Assembly (NCBI GenBank): GCA_012032285.1
Contig: JAAURJ010000019.1
Span: 1 to 48,215 of the forward strand
Reading direction: 5' to 3'
Length of the DNA: 48,215 bases
From: Sphingomonadales bacterium
GTDB taxonomy: Bacteria > Pseudomonadota > Alphaproteobacteria > Sphingomonadales > Sphingomonadaceae
Below are positions 9,861-18,203 of the stretch, one piece after another (the stretch's first letter is position 1; each line of letters begins with the position of its first letter). The notes beneath the pieces were generated by a model. That model did not search any database and was not told where the DNA came from. It worked only from the letters and a program-made list of their open reading frames with translations. The position numbers were made by a program, and so were the translations under genes.

Positions 9861-10665
9861 TTATTTTGCGCAGGCCTACAAGGCCAAAGCCCGCACCTTG
9901 AGGGTCAAAGGCGTTTAACGAATATTCGCCGCCCGGAATCTCAATCGGTTCCTGGATCATCTTTCCACCATTGGATTTGATATAGTCTGCCGCCGCATCA
10001 ATATCAGCTACGCGAAAATAATAGATCCACGCGGAAAAAGGCATTGGTTCCGGCTTTGGCATGACCGCTCCAAGCATGAATGCCCGGCCATCACCGACCT
10101 TCAGAAATTCATATGCCCCCATCGGCCCCATATCCATCTCCCCCTCTTTTTGCCAACCGAATATATCGCCATAAAAGCTTTTCGCCGCTTCTGGGTTGTC
10201 GCTATTCAGCTCGTTCCATGCGCAATGCCCGATCATGGGCTCCATCGCCGCAAAACTCTTACTGACCGCGTCGGGATTATCGGCAGGCGCAATCGGCTTC
10301 ATCACATAGAACATCGCTCCTTGCGGGTCTGCCATGAAAGCCACCCTGCCGACCCCCGGAATGTCCCAAGGCTCCATATGAACGCTGCCCCCTGCCGCTT
10401 TCATGGAGGCGACCGCCGCATCGACATCGTCCACACCGATATATCCCGTCCAGAATGGCCGTGCGCCGCCCGCTGTCATTTCGGATGTCAAGCCCATTAG
10501 GCCGCCGACCTCCGATATGGCGGAGGCAAAAATCCGGTAATCCATACCCGGATTGCCGCTATCGGCAAAGCTCCAGCCAATTAGCCCGCTGTAAAATGAC
10601 TGCGCCGCATCAGCGTCGCTTGTCATCAATTCATACCAGATGAAATCGCCATGTTTATTGGTCAT
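9853..10665 (-). CDS. Two-domain VOC family (glyoxalase-like) protein
   Basis: The 270-residue protein has two tandem VOC modules. The first runs from FIWYELMTSDADAAQSFYSG to RVAFMADPQGAMFYVMKP (residues ~8-127). The second runs from HCAWNELNSDNPEAAKSFYG to SLNAFDPQGAGFGLVGLR (~148-266). This arrangement is like the mycobacterial CFP30B/27 kDa antigen type and many alphaproteobacterial paralogues whose substrates are unknown. It is followed by the PhnB-like VOC gene with an 8-base overlap and preceded by a DUF1428 gene 13 bases away, all on one strand. This suggests a small operon of ligand-binding dimers. Confidence 0.88.
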   Translation of the reverse strand: MTNKHGDFIWYELMTSDADAAQSFYSGLIGWSFADSGNPGMDYRIFASAISEVGGLMGLTSEMTAGGARPFWTGYIGVDDVDAAVASMKAAGGSVHMEPWDIPGVGRVAFMADPQGAMFYVMKPIAPADNPDAVSKSFAAMEPMIGHCAWNELNSDNPEAAKSFYGDIFGWQKEGEMDMGPMGAYEFLKVGDGRAFMLGAVMPKPEPMPFSAWIYYFRVADIDAAADYIKSNGGKMIQEPIEIPGGEYSLNAFDPQGAGFGLVGLRKINE

Positions 10666-10678
10666 TGGTTTGCTCCTC

Positions 10679-11050
10679 TCAAGCCTTCATATCCACCACC
10701 GGCGCAAAGCCGCCAAAGATCATGCGTTTACCGTCAAAGGGGATGGGGTGCTTTTCCTGATCCATGCGTGGATCGGGATTATCGGGATCCATCATCTTGG
10801 CCATCGCGGCATCGCGCACCTGCTTGTCGGGCCATTCGATCCAGCTGAAGACGACATCCTCATCTGCCTCTGCCTTAACCGCCATGCGAAAATCGGTGAC
10901 TTTACCATCGGGCACATCATCGCTCCAGCACTCGATAACGCGCAGCGCGCCCATTTCGATGAACATGCCATCCGCCATTTTGGCATGATCGATGAATTTC
11001 TGCTTATTCTGTTTGGGAACCGCGATTACAAAACCGTCAATATAGCTCAT
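10679..11050 (-). CDS. DUF1428 family protein
   Basis: The 123-residue protein matches DUF1428 (a dimeric ferredoxin-like fold, function unknown) along its length. The characteristic pieces are the start YIDGFVIAVPKQNKQKFIDH, the central GALRVIECWSDDVPDGKVTDF, and VVFSWIEWPDKQVRDAAMAK followed by a MIFGGFAPVVD C-terminus. It is the first gene of the minus-strand VOC group and divergent from cobS. Confidence 0.9.
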   Translation of the reverse strand: MSYIDGFVIAVPKQNKQKFIDHAKMADGMFIEMGALRVIECWSDDVPDGKVTDFRMAVKAEADEDVVFSWIEWPDKQVRDAAMAKMMDPDNPDPRMDQEKHPIPFDGKRMIFGGFAPVVDMKA

Positions 11051-11127
11051 AAGTATATCTCCCTATCGACTCAGGCAGCTTTTCATGATTATGGCATTGG
11101 CCAACCAATAATGAAACGAGTATTTGC

Positions 11128-12123
11128 ATGACAGACATTCCCAATATCACCGCCGGAACCAGCGGCACCACCCTTTTGGACGCACCCGATACGAAGGTTA
11201 GCGTGCGCGACCTTTTCGGCATTGATATCGATATGGAATGCCCGGCGTTCAGCGAGGCGGACGAGCGCGTCCCCGATCTTGACCCCAGCTATGTTTTTGA
11301 TGGCGATACCACGCTCGCGATATTGGCCGGTTTTGCGCATAACCGCCGGGTGATGGTGCAGGGTTATCACGGCACGGGTAAATCCACGCATATTGAACAA
11401 GTGGCGGCGCGGTTGAAATGGCCCTGTATCCGCATCAACCTTGATGCACATATCAGCCGTATCGACCTGATCGGGCGCGATGCCATTGTCCTGCGCGATG
11501 GGCAACAAGTCACTGAATTTCGTGAAGGGCTGCTCCCATGGGCGCTGCAAACACCGACGGCTTTGGTGTTTGACGAATATGATGCCGGGCGTCCCGACGT
11601 CATGTTCGTGATTCAGCGCGTGCTGGAAACCGAAGGCAAGCTAACCCTGCTGGACCAGAACCGGGTGATCCGCCCAAATCCATGGTTCCGCCTGTTTGCC
11701 ACCGCCAACACCGTTGGCCTTGGCGATACCAGCGGGCTATATCATGGCACACAGGCGATCAACCAGGGGCAAATGGACCGGTGGAATATCGTTGTCGGCC
11801 TCAACTATCTACCCGCAGAGGTGGAGAGTGAGATTGTGCTGGCGAAGGAATCGGGCGCAGACGAAAATACCGTCAAGAATATGATTAAAGTCGCCGAACT
11901 GACGCGGCAGGGTTTTATCGGCGGCGATATCAGCACGGTGATGAGCCCGCGGACGGTTATCACCTGGGCACAGAATAGCGCAATTTTCAAAGATGTCGGC
12001 TTTGCTTTCCGCCTATCCTTCCTCAACAAATGCGATGAAGAAGAACGCGCCATGGTCGCCGAATATTATCAAAGGGTTTTTGGCACCGACCTACCGGAAA
12101 GTGTTGTTAGCAAGCCAAGTTGA
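11128..12123 (+). CDS. cobS: CobS-like AAA+ ATPase (cobaltochelatase subunit type)
   Basis: CobS is the AAA+ subunit of aerobic cobaltochelatase, working with CobT and CobN in cobalamin synthesis. The 331-residue product carries Walker A in [18 protein letters not shown], Walker B in [17 protein letters not shown], and the CobS-type N-terminal segment [20 protein letters not shown]. The region [20 protein letters not shown] is the sensor 1 area. A cobT would normally follow; here a tRNA gene on the opposite strand follows instead and no other cob gene is visible. The ATPase may therefore serve another MoxR/CobS-type role, or cobT may be elsewhere. Confidence 0.88.
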   Translation: MTDIPNITAGTSGTTLLDAPDTKVSVRDLFGIDIDMECPAFSEADERVPDLDPSYVFDGDTTLAILAGFAHNRRVMVQGYHGTGKSTHIEQVAARLKWPCIRINLDAHISRIDLIGRDAIVLRDGQQVTEFREGLLPWALQTPTALVFDEYDAGRPDVMFVIQRVLETEGKLTLLDQNRVIRPNPWFRLFATANTVGLGDTSGLYHGTQAINQGQMDRWNIVVGLNYLPAEVESEIVLAKESGADENTVKNMIKVAELTRQGFIGGDISTVMSPRTVITWAQNSAIFKDVGFAFRLSFLNKCDEEERAMVAEYYQRVFGTDLPESVVSKPS

Positions 12124-12167
12124 AGCCTCAGGGTATCATCATAATGCCGCCCATAAATAAGGGGCAA

Positions 12168-12243
12168 TGGTGCCGCTTATAGGATTCGAACCTACGACCC
12201 CCGCATTACGAATGCGATGCTCTACCAACTGAGCTAAAGCGGC
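12168..12243 (-). tRNA. tRNA-Thr (anticodon CGT)
   Basis: The minus strand starts GCCGCTTTAGCTCAGTTGG and ends with TTCGAATCC and AAGCGGCACCA. The acceptor stem GCCGCTT/AAGCGGC pairs perfectly, and CCA is encoded. The anticodon arm has loop TTCGTAA, giving anticodon CGT for threonine ACG. D-arm and T-arm (GGTTCGAATCC) are canonical. It is convergent with cobS. Confidence 0.97.
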
Positions 12244-12423
12244 ATGGCTGTTCGGGCAGCTTGCGAAAATGCGCATATATCGCTCGCGCCGCAAATTCAA
12301 GCGCCCTTATGGCCAATATGCAATCCTTAAGCGACATATGCCGCCGATCTGTGCTTTTCATGTTCGGGGCTTGCATATCCAGCCCCGTCTGTGCAGACTG
12401 TTTGCGGGAGATGGGAGGCTGAT

Positions 12424-14346
12424 ATGCAAAAGAATATTGGGACAAAGAGATATTATTTGGCTGCTAGCTTGCTCGTGCTGGTCTTGACCGGCTGCGGCAA
12501 AGAAAATACCGGTGATAGAACGGAAAAAGAAGCAAACAGTGCCGAACAGGCACCTACAACTGCCTATCCCAAACAGGTGTTTTGGGGTGATACCCATTTG
12601 CATACATCCAATTCAGTCGATGCATTCGGCTTTGGCGTCCGGCTTGGCCCGGAGGCAGCCTTGCGCTTTGCTAAAGGAGAAGAAGTTAAATCGACCACAG
12701 GAACGGTTGCCAAGCTGGAAAGACCGCTCGATTTTCTGGTGATTGCCGACCATAGCGACGGATTGGGTGTGACGCGGCGTTTATATGAAGCACCGCGCCT
12801 GCTGATCCGTGATCCGGAACTGCGCCGCTGGCATGATATGATGCATGAAAGCCCGGAGGGGTCTCAGGCGGTGACGGCCGAACTAATCGACCGTGCGGCA
12901 AAGGGAAATTTGCCTGAAGCATGATGAACCCGGAAAATCAAAAGGAAAACACCCGCAAAATATGGACAGACCATAGCGCTATTGTCGAACGCTATAATCA
13001 GCCGGGTAAATTTTCCGCCTTCATGGGTTTTGAATATACGTTGATGCCGGGCGGTAACAACCTGCACCGTGTAGTTATTTTCCGCGATGGCAAGGAGCGG
13101 GCTGATCAGGTGATTCCGTTTTCCGCGCTGAATTCAGCCGATGCAAAGGTAGAGCAGCTGTGGGATTATATGGAAGCCTATGAGAAGAAAACCGGCGGCA
13201 AAATGCTGGCTATTCCTCATAACAGTAATGTGTCTAATGGGATGATGTTTGAATTGACCGGGCCGGACGGCGGGCCAATGACGGCGGATTATGCCCGCAA
13301 ACGCGCCCGCCATGAACCTATTGTTGAGGTAACGCAGATTAAGGGCGATAGCGAAAGCCACCCCTTCCTTTCCCGTAATGATGAATTTGCCGGATTTGGC
13401 GATGCAGGATGGGATTTGGGTAATTTGACCATGGCCATTGCCAAAAAAGATGGCGATCAGGCGGGCGAATATGTGCGCGAGGCGTTGAAACGCGGCCTCG
13501 CCATAGAGGCGAAGACCGGCGTTAATCCCTATAAGCTGGGCATGATCGGTTCGACAGACAGCCACACCGCCCTTGCCACGGGGGATGAGAATAACTTTTT
13601 CGGCAAACATACCGGCAATGAACCAGGCGGCGACCGCGCCAACCAACCGCAAAATCTGGGCACGCGGGACGGACGCTTTGGCTGGCAATATCTGGCCGGG
13701 GGCTATGCCGCCGTATGGGCCACTGAAAATACCCGCGAGGCGATTTTCGACGCGATGATGCGCAAAGAGGATTACGCCACGACAGGACCGCGAATGCAGG
13801 TGCGGCTTTTTGGTGGATGGGATTTTGCCGAGGCTGACTTGAACGGTGACTTTGTAAAAGCAGGCTATGAACGCGGCGTGCCGATGGGCGGTGATTTGGA
13901 TGAGGCCGCCAAGGGAGCTCCCACTTTTATGATATCCGCGTTAAAAGACCCCATTGGGGCCAATCTGGACCGAGTCCAAATTGTCAAAGGTTGGACCGAC
14001 CGTAACGGCCGCACGCAAGAAAAAGTCTTTGATGTCATCTGGAGCGATATGGAAGCTCGCAAAAAAGGACGCGATGGTAAAGTGCCCGCAGTCGGCGATA
14101 CAGTGGATATTGCCAAGTTCTTATACCAACAGCATAGGCGCGGCGGAGCTCAAAACGGTGTGGCGCGACCCGGAATTTAACCCTGATTTAAGAGCTTTTT
14201 ATTATGTTCGTGTGCTGGAAATCCCGACACCGCGCTGGGTATTGTTCGACGCGCTGCGCTATGGGGTGAAATTGGGGGATGATGTGGAATTAAAAGCCCA
14301 GGAAAGAGCCTATACATCGCCCATATGGTATAATCCTAAGGCGTAA
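12424..14346 (+). CDS. DUF3604 lipoprotein (two frameshifts)
   Basis: DUF3604 proteins are secreted or lipid-anchored and carry PHP-phosphoesterase-like metal motifs; their function is unknown. The start at 12424 gives a lipoprotein signal (LAASLLVLVLTGCGK, lipobox Cys). FWGDTHLHTSNSVDAFGFG supplies the first histidines, DFLVIADHSDGLGV the next, and GMIGSTDSHTALATGDENNF a further Asp/His set. One missing base near 12920 and one extra (or two missing) near 14115 break the frame. The last piece has IGAAELKTVWRDPEFNP and YVRVLEIPTPRWV, as the family should. It heads a tight run with a PpiC-like gene and a HupE-like gene. Confidence 0.85.
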
Positions 14347-14350
14347 ATTA

Positions 14351-15196
14351 ATGACAATAAAAACACGGATCAAAGGCTGGCTTCGGGAGCCTTTGGTGCA
14401 TTTCCTGATCGCCGGGCTGGTGATTTTCCTGCTCTTTGCCTGGCGCGGCTATGGCACCGACCCGGCAAGCCGGACGATCATCATTGACGAAGCGCAAGTG
14501 GCCCGGCTTGGCAAAGGATTTGAACAGACATTCCAGCGAGAGCCCACAGCCAAGGAGATTGACGGGCTGATCCGCGATTATATCAAGGAAGAAATTTATT
14601 ACCGCGAGGCGCTGCGTCTTGGGCTGGACAGCGAAGACCCTATTATCCGCCGTCGTTTGCGGGCCAAAATGGAATTTCTGGCACAGGCAAAACTGGATAA
14701 TGTGCGGCCGAGTGAAGAGAGCCTGCAAAAGTTGCTCAACAAAAATCCGCAAAAATATGCCGCCGATGCCCGTTACAGCTTTGACCAGATCTATCTGAAT
14801 GTCTTTGACCCCGAAATTGCCGGCACCAAAGCAGAAGCCCTGCTGGACAAATTAAAAACCGGGACCAATTGGCAGGAGCTAGGCGACAGCCTGTCGGTGC
14901 CCGCCAGCATGGAGGATGCCCCACGCAGCGATATTGAACGGCAATTTGGCGGCGAATTTGCCAAAAGTCTCGCCAACCTCGCCGATGCGCCCAAAAATAG
15001 CTGGGTTGGTCCGGTAAGCTCCGGATTTGGCATCCATTTACTGCGCATCCGGAGTGCAACCACCGCTACCAAACCCAAGCTATCCGAAGTCAGGCAGGCA
15101 GTAGAGAATGACTGGCGCGCCGAAACAGAAGAAAAACGGGACAAGGAAGCCTATAATATTTTGCTTTCGGCCTATAATATTGAGATAAAGAAGTAA
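14351..15196 (+). CDS. Membrane-anchored peptidyl-prolyl isomerase, PpiC/parvulin type
   Basis: The 281-residue protein has a short cytoplasmic start, one membrane helix (FLIAGLVIFLLFAWRG, residues ~16-31) and a periplasmic part. That part comprises a SurA-like helical chaperone region (EQTFQREPTAKEIDGLIRDY) and a parvulin-like domain (YSFDQIYLNVFD to SSGFGIHLLRIRSATT). The parvulin active site is diverged, so it may be a chaperone rather than an isomerase. It starts four bases after the DUF3604 stop, and its stop abuts the HupE-like start. It is probably needed to fold an exported partner, with the DUF3604 lipoprotein the natural candidate (inference). Confidence 0.85.
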   Translation: MTIKTRIKGWLREPLVHFLIAGLVIFLLFAWRGYGTDPASRTIIIDEAQVARLGKGFEQTFQREPTAKEIDGLIRDYIKEEIYYREALRLGLDSEDPIIRRRLRAKMEFLAQAKLDNVRPSEESLQKLLNKNPQKYAADARYSFDQIYLNVFDPEIAGTKAEALLDKLKTGTNWQELGDSLSVPASMEDAPRSDIERQFGGEFAKSLANLADAPKNSWVGPVSSGFGIHLLRIRSATTATKPKLSEVRQAVENDWRAETEEKRDKEAYNILLSAYNIEIKK

Positions 15197-16175
15197 TGTT
15201 GCGCTGCATCGCGGCCATATGGATCATACTTTGGGTCAGTATATCCCCTGCAAAAGCCGATGAACTGCGCCCCGGCTATTTGGAATTCACCCAAAGAGAT
15301 AATGGCGATTGGACGCTGGTTTGGAAAGCGCCGGTAAAGGGCGGATTGACACCCGAAACACAGCCGGTTTTGCCAGAGGGCTGTACCGACAAATATAAAC
15401 CCCGGCGCAGTTTTGCCGATGGCGCGGTGCTTTCTGTCCATGCGGTCAAATGCGCGGGCAATGTGGCGGGCAAATCAATAGGGTTATCCGATATGGACGC
15501 AGCCCAAACGGATATATTGGTGCGCGTGGCACCCTTGAACAATCCGGTGCAAACCATGCGCCTCACCGCTTCAAAGCCAATGGTTCAAATAACAAAAAAT
15601 GCGAAGATCGGCGATGTCGCCAGAACCTATTTCATAATAGGTATTGAGCATATTATTTTCGGCTTTGATCATTTGCTTTTTGTTGTCGCGCTCTTGCTGC
15701 TTATTGGCGGAGGATGGCGTGTTATAAAGGCAGTTACCGCTTTTACCGTAGCGCATTCGGTCACCTTAGCAGGCAGCATAATGGGCTATTTGGGCCTGCC
15801 GCAGCGCCCCGTTGAGGCAGTCATTGCGCTCTCTATCCTGTTTCTGGCCGTTGAGATCATCAAAAAAACCCGGGCGAGCCGCGCCTTTCCGAACGTTTGC
15901 CATGGGTGGTCGCCTTTATCTTTGGTTTGCTCCACGGCTTCGGCTTTGCTGGTGCCTTAAGAGAAATTGGACTGCCTGAAGGTGATGTGCCCATGGCCCT
16001 GCTCACTTTTAATTTGGGGGTTGAAGCGGGGCAGCTTTTGATTGTCGTGGCCTGTCTTGGCCTGCTCTGGCTAGTGCGCCGCTTTGCAGCGCACTATTTG
16101 GCCCCCGTTGTTACCGCTGCTACCTACGCCATCGGGATTACCGCCAGCTACTGGTTATTCGACCGGTTATTATAG
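15196..16175 (+). CDS. HupE/UreJ family membrane protein (frameshifted)
   Basis: Family members are nickel or metal-linked membrane proteins of hydrogenase/urease clusters, but many lie outside such clusters. A signal peptide (IAAIWIILWVSISPAKA) and a periplasmic beta-rich N-terminal part precede six or so helices. Metal motifs are GIEHIIFGFDHLLFVVALL, TAFTVAHSVTLAGS and FIFGLLHGFGFAGALREIG with conserved His/Asp. The break lies in the seven-A run 15862-15868; one added A gives the continuous protein. No hydrogenase or urease gene is present. It ends the DUF3604-PpiC-HupE cassette, with a shared base at the start (15196). Confidence 0.88.
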
Positions 16176-16251
16176 CCACTAGCGGATATTCCGCCTAGGC
16201 GCAGGCAAACAAGCTTGTCATAAGGACCAATGCCACTGGGAGGGGGATTGA

Positions 16252-17609
16252 TTGGATTGGATAGCGGACAACCGGGCTTTGCTTGCCACATTGATGAGCG
16301 TTGCGGCTTTGCTGCTGCTCATCACCCGGATGCGGATGCACCCCTTTCCGGCATTATTGCTTGCGGCGATTTTTGCGGGGATTGGCGCAGGACTTGCACC
16401 TACAGATGCAATTGACGCAATAAAGAAAGGACTTGGCGGAACGCTGGGCGGGATTGCCGTGGTCATCGGGCTTGGGGCAATGTTCGGAGCGCTTGTGGAA
16501 TCGGGCGGCGGCATTCGCGCCTTGTCCCGTTATGTCACCAAAGGGGCTGGCCCGCGATCGGTGCGCTGGGCTTTGGGGCTGGTGGGTTTGATTGTCGCAA
16601 TTCCGGTATTTTTTGATGTCGCGCTGATCCTTTTATTTCCATTGGTCATTGCGCTGGCGCGGCGAATGCAGCTTACACCTTTATCGCTTGGCCTGCCGCT
16701 GCTTGCCGGACTGGCAGGAGCTCATGCCTTTATCCCGCCTACGCCTGGACCGATTGCAGTGGCCGAACAGTTGCAGGTGGATTTGGGCTGGATGATATTA
16801 TTCGGTTCTATCGCCTGTGTTCCTGCGATGATCGTTGGCGGACCGCTCTATGCGGCTTTTGCAGACAAAAGAGGATGGCTGCCCGACAGGATATTGGACG
16901 ATAGCAAAAAGACATTGATGATGAGGCGATATTCAATCCAGCACTAGCCAAACAGACATTGGTGCTGATCCTCACGCCGCTGCTCCTTATCGTTACAGGC
17001 GCGATTATTGCACGCACCAACTTAGCAAATGGCCCGCTCGGTATGGCGGCGTCTATCATAGGGGAGCCAATTGTCGCGCTGCTCATTGCCTGTGGTCTTG
17101 CGGTTTGGGCGATGCGCAGCAATAATGGGGAAAATCGGAAAATTTTGCTTAAATCGCTCGATAAAGCATTGGAGCCGGTCGGGGTCGTCTTGCTTGTCAC
17201 CGGAGCTGGCGGCGCATTCAAGCAAGTGCTGGTCGATAGCGGTGCCGGCAAAACGCTTGCCGAATCCACTCTGGCCTGGGGCCTGACGCCAATTGTTGCT
17301 GGCTTTCTGCTCGCGCTACTGATCCGCATAGCACAAGGTTCCGCCACCGCCGCAATGATCACAGCGGCCAGCCTGACCTATCCCATCGCCAATGCCGCCG
17401 GGTTAAACCAACCGCAACTCGCCTTAGTCGCGGTTGCCATAGCCGCAGGTGCGACCGCGATGAGCCATGTGAATGATAGCGGGTTTTGGTTGGTGAACCG
17501 CTATTTCAATCTGTCTACCGCAGAAACCTTACGCACTTGGACCATTGCTTCGACATTAACGGGGATTACAGGTTTTCTTGCGGTGCTGATGCTTTCGCTA
17601 TTGGTTTAG
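16252..17609 (+). CDS. gntT: Gluconate:H+ symporter, GntP family (frameshifted)
   Basis: GntP-family permeases carry D-gluconate across the inner membrane with protons. The two open pieces together give ~450 residues with a dozen or more hydrophobic segments. Family segments are MHPFPALLLAAIFAGIGAGL, GGIAVVIGLGAMFGALVESG, PVFFDVALILLFPLVIALAR, HAFIPPTPGPIAVAEQL, AQGSATAAMITAASL and AMSHVNDSGFWLVNRYF. A single missing base near 16925 separates the pieces. The start is TTG at 16252, because an in-frame TGA lies immediately upstream; AGGGGG six bases before supports it. It is convergent with gntK, and the ends overlap by 12 bases. Which of the gntP/gntT/gntU types it is cannot be decided here. 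Confidence 0.9.
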
Positions 17610-18110
17610 CGCTGCTATTATCAGTTCGCATATTTGTTCAGGCGGCAAAGTTCCGTCAATCTGTATGGCTTCGGCGGGCAGCTCTAGGGCAGCGAATTGC
17701 GATTTCAACAATTTGGCAGGCATGAAATGGCCCTGCCTTTGCTGTATTCTTTGAACCAATATTGGCTTGGGAACATTTAGCAGAATGAATTTGCATGGGC
17801 GATCCACATTGCGGGCCAAATAGCTGCGCACTTCTTCATTGAGCGCTGAACAAGCCAAAACCAACCAATTTTCAGGATACTCATTAACCGCTTTGGCAAT
17901 GGCATCAAGCCAAGGAAAACGATCTTCATTGGTCAGGGGCTTACCCAAAGCCATTTTGGTGCGATTTGCCAGAGGATGAAAATCGTCCCCTTCCAATAAA
18001 GGCCATTGCTGGGTTTTCGATAATGAAGAGGAGATGGTGCTCTTACCGCAAGCCATAACACCCATAATTACAACCAGAATTTTATCCTGCACAGATATTT
18101 GATCATTCAT
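17598..18110 (-). CDS. gntK: Gluconokinase
   Basis: Gluconokinase makes 6-phosphogluconate from gluconate and ATP, feeding the Entner-Doudoroff and pentose phosphate routes. The Walker A motif GVMACGKST lies near the N-terminus. LLEGDDFHPLANRTKMALGK, PLTNEDRFPWLDAIA, LACSALNEEVRSYL and RQGHFMPAKLLKSQFAALE are classical for the GntK family. I chose the ATG at 18110; a GTG at 18122 is the alternative, with AGGGGAG nearby. The gene is convergent with the permease and divergent from the GH3 gene. Confidence 0.93.
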   Translation of the reverse strand: MNDQISVQDKILVVIMGVMACGKSTISSSLSKTQQWPLLEGDDFHPLANRTKMALGKPLTNEDRFPWLDAIAKAVNEYPENWLVLACSALNEEVRSYLARNVDRPCKFILLNVPKPILVQRIQQRQGHFMPAKLLKSQFAALELPAEAIQIDGTLPPEQICELIIAALNQ

Positions 18111-18138
18111 CCCGGCTGCCACTCCCCTATAGCCGATT

Positions 18139-18152
18139 TGACAAGGTTGTCA
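18139..18152. promoter_or_regulatory. Inverted repeat TGACAA-GG-TTGTCA in the gntK/GH3 divergent promoter region
   Basis: A perfect six-base inverted repeat with a two-base centre lies 29 bases upstream of the gntK ATG and 52 bases upstream of the GH3 start. TTGACA at 18138-18143 overlaps it and could be a -35 element. The placement suits an operator for a regulator of both genes; no regulator gene is seen nearby. Confidence 0.4.
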
Positions 18153-18203
18153 CAGATAAGCTTTTTCGTATAAACAGTCGATACGGAATCGGGAGGGTCC
18201 ACC

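Noticed and set aside
15196-16175. Hydrogenase or urease locus
   Set aside because: The HupE/UreJ-like gene is alone; no hydrogenase, urease or nickel-insertion gene is within the window.
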